A stretch of DNA of 64,000 bases from Rhynchopus euleeides (taxonomy: Eukaryota; Euglenozoa; Diplonemea; Diplonemida; Diplonemidae), in the NCBI GenBank assembly GCA_963210315.1, contig OY723250.1, positions 1,798,001-1,862,000 of the forward strand. The letters run 5' to 3'. This document shows, piece by piece, positions 32,539 to 44,170 of the stretch. The notes under the pieces are model-generated. The model was not told the DNA's origin, ran no database searches, and worked only from the letters and a program-made list of their open reading frames with translations. The stretch's first letter is position 1; each line of letters begins with the position of its first letter. Position numbers and translations under genes: made by a program.

Positions 32539-34218
32539 ATGCCTGCTGGCGCCCCGGTGGCCAGGCCGCGTGCCGTGCCGCGGAAGCTGTCTGGGGATCA
32601 CGGGGTGCCGCACCGGAGGGGGGACACCGGGGGGGGCGTGGAGGCTGTGCGCCACACCTCGCCCCCCAAGGCCTTCTCGCCGCCCCGCAAGTCCGCCCCC
32701 TCCCCGAAGGCGGCGTACTACGCGTCGGAGGACATGCGGACCCACGTCGAGTCGCCCCTCCCCGCCGACGCGCCCCGCAGCGCCGCACGCCGCAGGGCGC
32801 CGAAGGGGCCCTCCCCACACTCTGCGACCTCCCCGCTGCCTGGCGAGCGCAGCCACTCCCCCTCCGCCTCCGCCTCCCCGCAGGCCCGCTCAGGGCGCTC
32901 CCGCCACGTCATGACCGCGACGCACATGCGCCCCTCCCAGGCGAGGGTGAGCGCTGCGCAGTGGGCGACCCGCGGCGACGTGCCCTCCGCCAGCAGCATG
33001 TCGCCCGCTGCCTCACAGAGGTCGCACAGTGCGGAGTACGACAACCCTGTGCGGTGTATGCGGACCGTGGATATGCTGCCCGGTGGTGGTGGTGGTGGTG
33101 GTGGTGGTGGTGGTGCGGCAGAGGGGTGTCCTGCGGGAACCCCGGAGGCAGATCCCCTTGCGGGGACGGCGAGCTCTGCGCTCACCCGGTCCACCGCGGG
33201 GCTGAGTGCGACGTGCTCCAGAACTGATGGCAGTGCTACCCCGCAGCAGAGGATGATCGAGAGCGTGGCGTGGAATTCCGCGCCGATTCCGAGCATGATC
33301 CGGTCGCCGAAGGCGGAGGTGCCGGCGGGGGCCCGGCTTGGGCAGCCGCGGCGTGCGTCGTTGAGTTTCCGCTGGGATTCAGTGGAGGACAGCGACGACG
33401 ACGATGAGGGCGAGGGCGAGGATGGTGAGGGCGGCCTCGACAGCCTGCGTGGTGCTGCACCCCCGAGGGGGATCTCCGGAGGGCGGTGGTCGTCTGGGTC
33501 TGCGCATCGCAGCGCGTCGCGGTCTGCAAAGCGTGAGGAGGACACCCTGCATGAGCTGAAGAACCCTGTGCGTGCCGCCTTCGGCAGGTCCGCCTCTGGG
33601 AAGAAGGGCAGCGAGGGCGGCGGGATTGTGACGGGTGCCGTGCTGCGGAGGGGCGCCGGGCGCCTGTCGAAGGTGGGGTCGCAGCGGGCAGAGTCGCGGT
33701 GTGGCAGCGAGCTGCGGTCGCCGGGGTCCGTGGGGTCGCAGCCGCTGCAGCTGCCGGTGTCCCCGGAGGGGGGGCGGGACAGGCAGAGGGAGCTGCTGCC
33801 CAACGGCATGCGGGCTCCGGTGCTCAGCGCGCCTGTTGTGTACTCCTACCCGCCTGGGTCGCGGAAGCGGCCTATTGCTGCAGGGAAGAAGCTTCCGAAG
33901 AACTACGAGTTGTTCTCTGCACGGAGTGTGACGACTTACACAGCGCCGCGTTCGACGCATGCGACGCCCACACCCCGCGTGCAGCGGACGTTCCCGATGG
34001 GGTCCAACCCCAGCAGCTCGAAGAGGTCTTCTTCTGCGACGCGCACGCGCAGCCCACGCGCGAATGGTGAACGTCTTACGAACTATTCCCCAGGCTCGTC
34101 GCCTGCTCGTTGGGGCAGTCCAAGCGGCCCCGTGCGCCATCCGAAGAAGTACGCAGAAGTCAAGGCCATGTCCTACGGCAGGTCCCACAGCGCCAGCAGC
34201 CGTGCCTCCCGGAAGTGA
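32539..34218 (+). CDS. Basic, Ser/Arg/Pro-rich disordered protein, copy A
   Basis: Single exon, 559 residues, identical in translation to 45,283-46,962. No known domain is seen. Composition is dominated by Ser, Arg, Pro, Ala and Gly, with many SP and RS dipeptides (SHSPSASASPQARSGRS) that suit proline-directed kinases, an 11-Gly run encoded by a (GGT)n microsatellite (about 33,082-33,114), and one acidic patch (SVEDSDDDDEGEGEDGEGG). The C-terminus (NYELFSARSVTTYTAPRSTH and SPARWGSPSGPVRHPKKYAE) resembles microtubule- or cytoskeleton-associated basic tails, but this is weak. The ATG at 32,539 directly follows an acceptor-like TTTTTTGCCAAG. Coding is supported by the long frame, strong third-position GC and conservation in both copies. 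Confidence 0.7.
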   Translation: MPAGAPVARPRAVPRKLSGDHGVPHRRGDTGGGVEAVRHTSPPKAFSPPRKSAPSPKAAYYASEDMRTHVESPLPADAPRSAARRRAPKGPSPHSATSPLPGERSHSPSASASPQARSGRSRHVMTATHMRPSQARVSAAQWATRGDVPSASSMSPAASQRSHSAEYDNPVRCMRTVDMLPGGGGGGGGGGGAAEGCPAGTPEADPLAGTASSALTRSTAGLSATCSRTDGSATPQQRMIESVAWNSAPIPSMIRSPKAEVPAGARLGQPRRASLSFRWDSVEDSDDDDEGEGEDGEGGLDSLRGAAPPRGISGGRWSSGSAHRSASRSAKREEDTLHELKNPVRAAFGRSASGKKGSEGGGIVTGAVLRRGAGRLSKVGSQRAESRCGSELRSPGSVGSQPLQLPVSPEGGRDRQRELLPNGMRAPVLSAPVVYSYPPGSRKRPIAAGKKLPKNYELFSARSVTTYTAPRSTHATPTPRVQRTFPMGSNPSSSKRSSSATRTRSPRANGERLTNYSPGSSPARWGSPSGPVRHPKKYAEVKAMSYGRSHSASSRASRK

Positions 34219-35156
34219 AGCCGCCTTTACTGAGTTGCCTCCTGCAGGGTGGGTGTTGTGGATCCCATGGGGGGGTCGCTCAAAATTAATGTGGGGAACC
34301 GGGAGGGGGGGGAGGGTGGTCGGGTGTGCGTATATGGGGTTGAAGCGGTCGGGGCTTCGGCACTGGAAAAATACCGTGTGCGGAAAATAAATGGACCGCC
34401 GCGGGGGTCCGAGAGCTTGCTTGTCACAGCAAAAAAAAAGTCGGTGGGAGCGTCCGGCGCGCAGTGTGTTTTGACACAGCAACGCAAAATATCATCTTCA
34501 CCGCAACGCCCCCTTCGCAGGGGTAATAGCACACTGCCGCTCATGCGCACAAACAGAACTGGGACTCTCTTTACAGTTCAAGATTTTCTCGTTTCCGGTA
34601 TTACAATCCAGTCGACTCCTCAAAAAAGAATTTGCCGCCGAAGAATGACAGATACAATGCGAATACAAACGAAACACAGGGGTGGCGTGTGCGATCCCCA
34701 TGCATACCAAACCTCCAAAACTAAATCAAATTCTTTTGGTGTGCCCATCTGCATCAAGGCAACTGGCTGACTGCGCCTGCCGATGATGTTCATGCACGCC
34801 AAGTCTGTTCGAGGGTACATCACCCGAAAGACTAGAGCTCGAACATCGTTCAGAGGCCAAAGGGACGTGTCCCTGCACCCTGCACCCATCAGTCTGGCAA
34901 CATTGTATCCGACACCTGCATCTCCGTCGGATTGTTCTGGTGTGGCTTACCATTTATTGCGAGCAATCCTCATGAAAATGCGCTCCTGTCTCCCAGCATT
35001 TTCTTGGGGCCCACGTCCTTTCTTGTCGGGAACCCCTGAATCTCTTTCTTTCAATGCAGCCGGGTGTGCTGGATCACAGGGACACCCTCCCGCCCCCACG
35101 GCACGCGACTTCGTTACGACTCAGCCACTTTTTTTGGCTGGAGCGAAGGCACTGCT
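34219..35156 (+). other. 3' flank of the disordered-protein gene (copy A)
   Basis: No gene seen. Composition drops to about 50% GC after 34,370. It ends at ...GGCACTGCT, where the retroelement begins. In copy B the same bases continue into unique sequence at 47,901. Confidence 0.5.
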
Positions 35157-38100
35157 TTGCTTTGGTTTCTTTTTTGCGTTGACGCTTCCACACTACCCTC
35201 GTCCGAGGGGCGCTGTTGTGGAAGACAGCGGTCTGGTTTGCTGCATTTGGTCTAAGGGTGACATCGAGTGGGATCGGCGCCGGATGGACGGCCCCTCTCG
35301 TATAGCAGTCCGCGCGTTGCTCTGTCGTCGGGACCCACACCGCATCCAGCGTGAGATTCTTAGCCGTCGCAGTGGTCACGATGTGTTGTAGCAGGATATT
35401 TCCCCGAAAGTTGCTGCAGTGTCCCTTTACGAGGCAGTGCACCAGCGGCAGGTTGTCGATGTAGCAGCGCGCTGTGCACCCACTCGCGATGATGAGTCTG
35501 AGTCCCTGTAGGGCAGCGTAAGCCTCCTTCAGGAAGATGTGCGCCCCGCGTTCCTGCTCGGAGAACACTCCCTGCGACACCCTCTCTGACGTCCCCTCGA
35601 TCGCGATCGCCGCCCACGCTGTGCTCGACGCGTCGCTCCAGACCGAGGCGCCTCGTGTGTGTGGCACACATGTCAGCCAGCTATTCTGTTCGAGGAAGGA
35701 CATTCGCAGGCGCAGCTCGTGCCGCACCGAGGGTGGTACCACCGCCTTTAAGTCCCACTTTCCCTTATCTTCCAGCGTTGTCCGGGCAATCCTCCTGATG
35801 TAGGACAGCATCGCTGGCGCGAAACAGAGCGGGCTGCGCGTCACGTAACTCTGCCACACCACACTACCGAAAATCTTGAAGGCGCGCCTCGGCGTTACGT
35901 CTCCTGCGATCATCTCGGCCAGCTCCAAACGATCGGCCAGCTTCTTCACCCACGCCGGGTCCATCCTCAATGAGTGGGTCAGCAGATCAAAGTCAATCCC
36001 GAACGCCACGAAACGCTGCGTCGGGGCGCCGCAGTGTCGTCCATGTTCAGCTCCACGTTGCATGCTTTGCACCGCCCCAGGAGGTCCCGATACCGCTGAT
36101 CTGCCTCTGCGTGGCTCGACGCTACGATGCAAAAATTGTCGATCCACACCTCGCCGTGCGGCTGCGGGAGAAGCACCCGCGCGCTCCTGTGCGCAATAGC
36201 TGGGGAGTACGGCCAACCCATGCACAGTACCTGCAGGCGAGCGTCGACGAAATCGTTCCGCTTGCCACCGATACGCACCCCGAAGAACTTCTGTATATCC
36301 TCCGCCACCGGGAACTGGTAGAACCAGCTGCGCGCATCGGCCAATACAACCCAGTCAGCGTTAGCCAGCCTCTGCGCCACTCTCGTGATGGAATTTAGAC
36401 TATGTCGGGCGGGGGCTTCATCGCCTTGTTCAGCGTCCTGGCGTCCACTATAAACCTGAGGCCACCGCTCTTTTTGGCCACGGTGTAGGCCGGGTGGATC
36501 AGCGTTGATTCTTCTTGCACCAAGACCCCGTAGTCCTCCAGCTGCCCGAGGTGCTGGAGCATGTGTCTGGACACCTTTCGCTTCTCCCTCGCGAACGCCC
36601 CTTCACGCCCCGCCAGCAGTGCCTCGCGGAACACCGCCGTGTCCGTTATCATGTCGATGACCCCGTCCAGCTCCCCGTCCGTGTCGAGTTGTCTCAATGC
36701 ACCGATGTCCAGTCGTGGAGTCCCGCTGGGGGCGAGCTTCTGATGTTGTCCCGTGTCTCCCTGCTCGTGTGGTCGAACAGTCGTATCCCCCAGAGGCACT
36801 CCGATCTCTTCTCCGTATATGTGTTCCACTGCCGGCCCGTAGTCCGCGTTCTCCTGTCCGCTGCTCCAGTTTTCGTTGCCCCAGTCTCCCTCCACCGTCT
36901 TGCGCTGTGGCACCCGTGGTGGTGAAAGACGCCCTCGCTCGTCGTCGTCATCCGGTGTCGCGTCGTACATCGGGGCTGCGGCTAGAAGCCGCCTCATCTT
37001 CTTTTGCATAGGAGGGAAATGGGATGCCACGATGTCTCCGTCGCGACGCCGCCGCTTTGCCCTGCGCTTTTTAGACCTCACCAAGCCAGTCGGCTCGACA
37101 CTGCCTCGGTCTCTGTGATCCGAATGTTCTCCGCCGCGTCGATGTAGCGCACCACCCCCTCGATGGTGCTGTGTCGGGACAGCAACCTGATCTCTTCTAG
37201 CGGCAGCCCGAGCCTCGCGAGGTGCGTCAGTGCCCCCCGTCTCAACGAGTGTGGTGTCAGCGTCAGCTTCACCCGCTTCACCGCCGCCGCTATGGATGCA
37301 TAAGTCACAGTCTGTGGAAACACCTTTTTCTCTCGCGGACGCGCCGTCGTGCGCAGGTGCTCTGTGAGGAGCTCGTAGTAGCGTCGAGGCATTCGCAACC
37401 CTGTCATCCGTCCGACTCTGTATGGATCGGACTTCGACTGCGTCCACCGTACTGCCACCTGTCCGTTCCCCATCGGCTTGACATCGTCCCTGTCCAAACG
37501 CAGGACATCTGAGCTCCGAGCTGCCCCCGCCCACGTCAGACTCAGCGCAATCTTCACCACGTCCCTGGGCTCTCGCTGCATGGCTTCCTTTGCCTCCTCT
37601 CGCGTTGCGGGCACGGCGTGTTTCTGGGGTTTCAGTGCCCCTCTCCGCTTTAGCGCTCTCCTGAAGTCCCGCAAAATGCTGCTGTGTTCGAGGTGGATGC
37701 CGGCGAGCCTGCGGAGCGCCGCCACCAGGTTGTTGCTGTACTGCAGCGCCGACTGCACTGACAGCCCCTCCGCCTGGAGGTGTGCCATCCACCGCATCAC
37801 GCCTTCGTCGTGCGACTCGACACACACCTTCTCCTGTCACACTTCCAGGAGATCCCCGTACCGCTCCATGGTCCGCGACAGTGTTTTCCAGTAGTTTGGG
37901 GAGAGTGCGTCTCCCAAGATGCCCCTCAGCGTCGCTCGCACCACGATGCGCGCCTTCTCGGTCAGTGGGGCTTGTGGTTTCTTCTTGCGTCCCGTGCTTT
38001 TGTTGCTCCTTTCTGTCGGTAGTTGGCGGTGCAGGGTCTGAAGAGGTAGGGTTGGGCGGGCGGGTGTTTGCTTGAGTCATTGCTTTGATCTCTTTGACCC

Positions 38101-39507
38101 GGTGTGCCCCTTCCCCCTTCCCTTCCCCTTTCCCGACGGTGTGTGATACGGTTCGTAGCGCCAGTCTCGCTGTTGAGGAAAAGCGGCTGAGCGGGACCTC
38201 TCCGCTTGCTCCTCCCGCGACGCTGCATCCACGGCGTCCTTCACAAATTTGTGGTGTAGAACAGCGGAGATACCCGCGAACCCCGCATCAAAGCATTTCT
38301 GCTCGTACACCCCTCGGGCCGTTTTCCCCCGCACCACCGTCAGCGCCGACAACATTGCCACTGCGTGGTGCAGGCCCTTGCGGTGAGCCTGGTTTAGCCC
38401 GGTGCTGTTGACGAGGAGGAGGATGTTGTCCAGAGTCTCGAAAGCCCGCTTGAGGTGATCCAGCCAGTCTGCCTTGTTCTCGCTGATCGCGCCGATCGCC
38501 GCCTCGTTAAAAGCTGTAGACAGCTTGTTCCTCACCTCCCTTCTCATATGGGCTAAAGCCATGGTGCCCCACGTTGCGACTACGTGGGGACTGAAAACTG
38601 CGGGTAGCTCCTCCTCCTCTGCCTGCAGGCGGTCACCCATCCCCTTCAAAGCCTTCTCCATGTCGATCACCCTGGCCTCCAGTTTCGTGTTTTGCTTCTT
38701 GATGGTGACGAGCTCCGCGAGGACTTGGTCCAGCTTGTCTGATCCCTCGTGCGCGCTGGCAGACTGCTCCGGTTGGTTCATGTCCCCCTCCTGCTGCGCG
38801 TCGTCTTCCCAGTCATCAGGCCTGCATCTTCCCGTCGTGCGGGGTCTCTCACAGCGCGACCATCACGTGCTACCGATGTGGGTGCCGCACGACAAAGTCG
38901 TGCATGAAAAAGCACACGACGGCCGGCACCGCCGAGCTGTTTATGCAGACGGCGGGGGAGCCCCACTGGATATGTCCGGCGTGCTCCTGGCTGGCCAGCC
39001 CCGACGCGTTGCCGGAGGAACACCCTGTAGAGCAGTCTCCCCGGTAGGAAGGTCCTGCCTCTTGGTCTCCTTTGCGGACAGTCTCCCCGGTAGGAAGGTT
39101 GTGCCCTCTTCGTCCCCTTGATACCTCGTTCGTTGATACCTCGTTCGTACACAGAGTACAGTCTCCCCGGTAGGAAGGTCCTGCCTCTTGGTATCCTTTG
39201 CGGACAGTCTCCCCGGTAGGAAGGTTGTGCCCTCTTCGTCCCCTTGATACCTCGTTCGTACACAGAGTACAGTCTCCCCGGTAGGAAGGTCCTGCCTCTT
39301 GGTCTCCTTGATACCCCTTGTTTTGTCTCCCTGATGCCGCTCCTCTTCGGTCAGTCGTAGCTTTCACTTCTACGTGTTGATGATTCTCGATATGTTTGCG
39401 TTGACGCTTCCACACTCACACTCCTGCTGATGATGGTGTCGTGAGTGAGGAGCACAAGGGCACGAACAAGCACGCGACACTTTCCGCCCACATCGAAGTG
39501 TGCTGAA
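35157..39507 (-). mobile_element. Tyrosine-recombinase retroelement (DIRS/VIPER-like), fossil
   Basis: A 4.35-kb element read on the minus strand. Parts in its own order: end repeat (39,398-39,507), short tandem repeats (about 39,030-39,310), a gag-like protein with a coiled coil and a basic GKGKGRGKG tail (38,077-38,781), a tyrosine recombinase (37,078-37,827), then reverse transcriptase and RNase H (about 36,950-35,200), and a terminal region sharing the GCGTCAACGC core (35,176-35,185). The recombinase shows HSLRRG and a later RHSTIEGVVRYID, the H-x-x-R...H...Y pattern of the family. RT blocks include FIVDARTLN and a WIDNF catalytic-loop equivalent. It looks broken in a few places. The ends differ little from the solo repeat at 2,891, so it is probably fairly young. 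No target duplication is seen, as usual for recombinase-integrated elements. Confidence 0.85.
39030..39310 (-). repeat. Tandem repeats inside the 5' region of the retroelement
   Basis: Five copies of CAGTCTCCCCGGTAGGAAGG at about 39,033, 39,078, 39,160, 39,206 and 39,270 alternate with two spacer types (CCTGCCTCTTGGT... and TTGTGCCCTCTTCGTCCCC...). A 15-bp TGATACCTCGTTCGT is itself doubled at about 39,118-39,148. They sit just inside the element's end repeat. Confidence 0.8.
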
Positions 39508-39592
39508 GAAAAAAATGGGAGGGCCTGCTCTGTGAGCCCCACCAAGCAGTCACAGATTGGCAGGACAAGACCTGCAGAGGGTGGCTGCAAAG

Positions 39593-39787
39593 AACAGATG
39601 TTCACTACCGTGGCCTCCGGCGGCTGCGGGGCTCCGCCCCCCAGACCCCACTTGTGGAAACCAGGCCCACAAGCCGTACAGCAACCCCAGGAATGCGAAA
39701 ACGCCCAAAATCTGTAGCCTCGACGGGACGGATGTTCACTACCGTGGCCTCCGGCGGGTCTGGGGGGCTCCACCCCCAGACCCCCCC
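39593..39787 (+). repeat. Two hairpin-repeat copies in duplication copy B
   Basis: Same elements as at 28,012 and 28,146, carried along by the duplication. Confidence 0.75.
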
Positions 39788-39873
39788 TGTCGCGTGTGAC
39801 TGTCTCGCAAGTCCTTGGGCGTATGCGACTGGCCATCTCCGCGTAGTCTCGGGCGCGCGAAGCGCGCCCGAGA

Positions 39874-40929
39874 AAAATTTTTCCGGGTGGGAAAATTTTT
39901 TTTCGCCGGCATTTTTGGGATTTTCAGCGGAGAGGAAAATCACTGCCTTGTTGCCGAAAACAAAAGCTCTTTGCGTCTCTGAGGTGCGTCTTCTCCCTTG
40001 CGTCCCGCTGTTTGGCCACCGCTGTGGGTGGGGTCGCACCAGTCTCCATTCGGTGCGTCCCAACCCAACGGCAGGCGGTGTGGCTTTCTGGGGGGTTCTC
40101 TCCCCAGTTGCGAGCGACGAAGCGTACGACTGAACCTTTGTAAGGATCACAGCCCACGCCCTTGCCACAGGAGTGTGCGCTCAACGAAAAGTACCCGGTT
40201 GCCTCCCTTTATTTTCCGCAGTTGCTGGGCAGGGTGTTTTCTCTGATAAGAGCGGAAGGGGGTCCAGATATTGCCAAGGGGCTGCCACACTTTATTTATC
40301 CTCTCCGGTTTGCTATTCACCCTTCCTCCCCCCCCTCCCGTGGGGGGGGAGAGTAGGCGGGGGCTGGGTTTCCACCCACTGCCCCCACCCCACCCGACCC
40401 CCACCCCACCCACCAACCCACCCTCTCGGTGGTGGTGTGCTCTGCTCTGCTCATGTCTGCCGGTGGGTGCCCCGTGCCCTCTCCACCCCCTCCCACCCGG
40501 CACCCCCACCGGATGTTGTGGTTGGGGGAGGGAGGGCTGCGAGAGCCTTTGCTCATGATTTGCCGGTGCCGATGAATGGAAAAGCTTCGCGTGTGTTGCG
40601 AAGAGCGGGGTGCTGTCGGTGTGCTCTACAGTGCGACAACAAAAAGGATTAGTGTGAGTGGGGGGGGGGGGGGGGGCTCAAGGGATAAATAAACAGAGTT
40701 GTGTGGTTGGGCGGCGTGGATGTCTGCATTTACACTTGCCGGCAGGCGTTTCGCTTTTGTGCCATACGTGGCACAAAAACTCTCTTGTTGCGACAGGTCT
40801 CACTCTCCTGCACCCCATTCACACTCCCCACCTCCCAGCCGTGCAGTTCCTTATATTGCGAGCACACCGCGATAGCCAGTGCAGAGGTGTCACAGGAGCG
40901 GCGCGGCGCGCCCCCCCCCCCCCCCCCCC
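39874..40929. other. Intergenic region of copy B before the foldback insertion
   Basis: Equivalent to 28,293-29,349 of copy A. No gene seen. It ends in 19 Cs that abut the transposon. Confidence 0.5.
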
Positions 40930-42080
40930 TAGGGGGGGTCAAATGCCACCCTTTTACGTGGACAAACACGATTTTTCAAAAAACCGGCGCAGAGGCCCCA
41001 AAGCCCCCGTAAACCCTCCAAACCCCCCCAGATCGGTCCGGAAACCCATCGAACCCCACTTTTCCACCATTCCGGGCACCTCAGGTGCCCGAATTGGGGT
41101 ACCTAAATTTTGTGCCACCGTTTGGTACCGTACAGTGCCACTGTGTGGGAGGTTGGAAAAGAAAATGCCCCAACACACCACATCTGAGGGTTGCAATGCA
41201 TGTTGCTTGCCAACCACGTCATCCGGTGGGTGTCAGGCGCTATGTAGGTGGCATTAGCCAGGTCTTCGATGTGTTCTGGCTTGTATATATACCTCCCTGC
41301 CACCATGCACCGGGAGGCTGCCTGTAGGTACGGAACAGTCCAGATGGTCGTGTGATTCCTGTGCAGCAGTGCTCCACAACCGGGATGTGTTGACAACGAC
41401 TGTTGAAACACGAGCTGTACATTCCGGGAACACATGAAGTGCGCTGTCGTGGTACCCATTGTGCCAGAATTGGTAGTTGCTGCGGTCTACTTTGCCTGGC
41501 CCAAGAGCACTGGTACTGAACGGTGCAATATGCGTGGCGAGGTGAATACAACGGAAGCGCGCAAAGTCAATACAGCTCTCGGCTGGCGGGTGGTGGTGCC
41601 ACTAGTGTGTGACGTTCACTCGAGGATACAACGCATCACAATGAATCAGCAACCGTGGACCGAGTACAATACGCTCTCTGTGGCTGGTGTGGGGGACAAA
41701 GGCAGTGCCTGTGCCGCAGGCAGGGAGGTATATATACAAGCCAGAACACATCGAAGACCTGGCTAATGCCACCTACATAGCGCCTGACACCCACCGGATG
41801 ACGTGGTTGGCAAGCAACATGCATTGCAATCCTCAGATGTGGTGTGTTGGGGCATTTTCTTTTCCAACCTCCCACACAGTGGCACTGTACGGTACCAAAC
41901 GGTGGCACAAAATTTAGGTACCCCAATTCGGGCACCTGAGGTGCCCGGAATGGTGGAAAAGTGGGGTTCGATGGGTTTCCGGACCGATCTGGGGGGGTTT
42001 GGAGGGTTTACGGGGGCTTTGGGGCCTCTGCACCGGTTTTTTGAAAAATCGTGTTTGTCACCCCCATTTGACCCCCCCTA
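40930..42080. mobile_element. Foldback (long terminal inverted repeat) DNA transposon, copy 1
   Basis: Terminal inverted repeats of about 370 bp (40,932-41,301 and 41,719-42,078) start GGGGGGGTCAAATG and are bordered by TA on each side. They diverge only over about 20 bases near the tips. The 417-bp middle has no recognisable transposase, so the element is non-autonomous. A second copy of the same length lies at 51,070-52,220. It sits inside a C run that is uninterrupted in duplication copy A (C26 at 29,331-29,356); here 19 Cs lie on each side. Confidence 0.9.
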
Positions 42081-42278
42081 CCCCCCCCCCCCCCCCCCCT
42101 GTTCCCCCACCCAACCGCCCAAGCCTTTTTCCAGAAAACCTCCTTCTTGTCCGAACCCCCCTCCCACCGATGTGATTGCCCCACCCACCCACCCACCCCT
42201 CGCTACCTTCTGCAGGCATCCACCCACTCCCCACTTCCCACATCCCCTTTCGGGTGCAGAGCGCCAAAGCCGCTTACA

Positions 42279-44170
42279 ATGGCAGGGCTTGCCGGGGAGG
42301 AGGACAGCGGTGACTTCGGCGACTGGCAGGAGGAGTTTGAGGAGACCGCAAAGTGTCTCATCTCCAACAAGGTCTTCCCCAGCGCTGCGGAGGCGATCGC
42401 CTCGACGGAGTCGCTCGGGTTTGACTTTTCGCAGGCGACGAAGGGGCGCGGGGCCTATGACAGGATGAAGATCATCAACTATGTGCGGAAGCGTGTCGCC
42501 GAGGGTGCCACATCCTCTTCGGTGCTGTTTGACGAAGTCATGTCGAGCGACGCCTGGCGGTGTGACAAGTTTCTGGCCCCTGTGCTGGAGGACGATGCGC
42601 TTCTCTTCAGCATGACGGAGGAGGATGAGGACGAGGAGTCGCGGCACACCGACCCCCCGGAGAACGATGCCAATACCGTGGCGGGTCTGTTGGAGCAGGC
42701 CAACGTGCTGCGGCGGGAGAACCTGGAGCTGAAGCGGAAGTTCAAGCAGTACTTCGAAGACGAGTCTGCGGCGAAGGCTCCGCAATTCGGGGACCCCGAA
42801 GCAGGCCTGGAGCTGGTGGTGCCGGACTCCCCGGACCTGGCTATCGCTGGGCTGAAGAGTCCCGGGCGCGGTGTGCCACACAAGGCGTCCTGCATGTCCC
42901 TCAGTATGGCGTCGAATGTCGCGCCGCTGGCCGGCGGGCCCGATGCGTCGTTCAGCAGGACGGAGTACGACAAGGCTTGGGTGCAGATGTACGAGCGTCT
43001 GCTCTCCGCCAACGCCCCTGTGCTTATGAAGGGGAAGCGTGTGTTGAATGTGAACTGCGGGTTCGGCGTGTCCAGCATGCTGGCCAGCAAGTGCGGGCTT
43101 GCGAAGCACGTCGTGGCCTACGAGCCGCAGGACCTGCACGCAGCTTCGATGCTGTCCAAGATTGTGGAGCGCAACCAGTTTGGCAGCATGGTGACGGTGG
43201 CAACCACAGCCCACCAGCTGGAAGACATCACGGATGAGGAGGGGAGGTTTGAGGTCCTGCTGTTCCCGTGGTCCACGGCATGCCTGCTGCCGTTGGAGTC
43301 GTTGACGCGCATGATCCACTGCCGTGACCAGTACGTTGAGCAGCAGGCAGTCGTTCTGCCTGATATGTACACAATGCATGCGGCTGGGTTCTGTGTCACT
43401 GCCGCAAACCTGCTCAACACAACCTCGTTTGACTTCACGCCGTTCTGCGAGGACCTGCGCCAGTCTGCGCTGAGCAGCAACCTTGCGCTGCACCAGAGCA
43501 TCCCCCAGCAGGGCCTCTCGACATACTCCGTTAAGTTCAAGACGTTTGACCTGACAAAAGCGCTCGCCAAGGATCTGGAGTTCACCGAAACCTTCGTGCT
43601 GAACCCCTTCCTCGCCGACAGCAAGGTGTCGGGCATCGTATGCAACCACCCCCCCACCACCACCACCACCCCCTTAATCACGACCATTGCCTATCCCCCC
43701 ATTCCCCTTTCCGGATCTTGCGGACTTTGCGGCATACGGTGTCGCCTTCTCAACAGTTTCCCCTGACTGCCCACAATCACACCACAAACCCTCACAACAC
43801 ACAGGTCATGTGGTTTGAATCGGTGAACTCCCCTCGGTTCTGCACCATCGACCCCGTCTCCGTCACTTCCTCTCCGTCAAACCCCGCCGTTCAGAAGCTG
43901 TCGCACCTGCGGCAGACTGTGTTCTACCTGCCGAAGGATCTGTTCGTCGGGGGGCAGAGCCCGGCGACGAAGCAGGGCACGCCGATTGTCTTCCCACCGG
44001 AGATCATCGGGACCAAGGATCGCCCCGCCGCGTCACTCAGGGTGACCGTGACCTTTGCGCGCAACCCGCTGACGACAACCTACCTCAAGGCAACGCTTGC
44101 CGTGGTCCCCTGCCTGGCCCAGCAGGACGGGGAAGCCATTCTCGAAACCTACTACCTTCCTTCCGAGTGA
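42279..44170 (+). CDS. PRMT3-like: PRMT3-like methyltransferase-fold protein, copy B (open)
   Basis: Exons 42279-43637 and 43805-44170 (intron GTATGC...CACACAG, 167 bp, phase 0) give 574 residues. Residues 15-70 align with the PRMT3 N-terminal region (KVFPSAAEAIASTESLGFDF, MKIINYVRK), but the zinc-binding Cys and His of the finger are gone. A long acidic and coiled-coil linker follows. The catalytic core starts near 230: the SAM loop reads VLNVNCGFG (usual VLDVGCGTG), followed by AYEP. In the double-E loop the first Glu is replaced (LLFPW, P330) and the second is kept (PLES, E340). The THW loop reads SHLRQTVFYL, with Trp lost. It belongs to the protein arginine methyltransferase family by fold, but activity is doubtful. 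Confidence 0.8.

Larger units (their letters stand above)
27927..35156 (+). repeat. Segmental duplication, copy A (7.2 kb)
   Basis: This segment matches 39,508-47,900 almost base for base, apart from the foldback transposon in copy B, several homopolymer length changes and a handful of substitutions. It contains a PRMT3-like gene (frameshifted here) and the basic disordered-protein gene. Its right edge is the retroelement at 35,157. Confidence 0.9.

Noticed and set aside
33379-34482. 367-codon minus-strand frame (and 46,123-47,226)
   Set aside because: Antisense of the Ser/Arg-rich gene. Arg- and Pro-rich because of GC content.
36395-38080. Reading the long frame across the recombinase region as one protein
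   Set aside because: The recombinase motifs are in another frame over 37,078-37,827; only the left part of this frame carries RT similarity.
39030-39310. CRISPR-like array
   Set aside because: The spacers are themselves repeated and only two kinds occur. It lies inside a eukaryotic retroelement.
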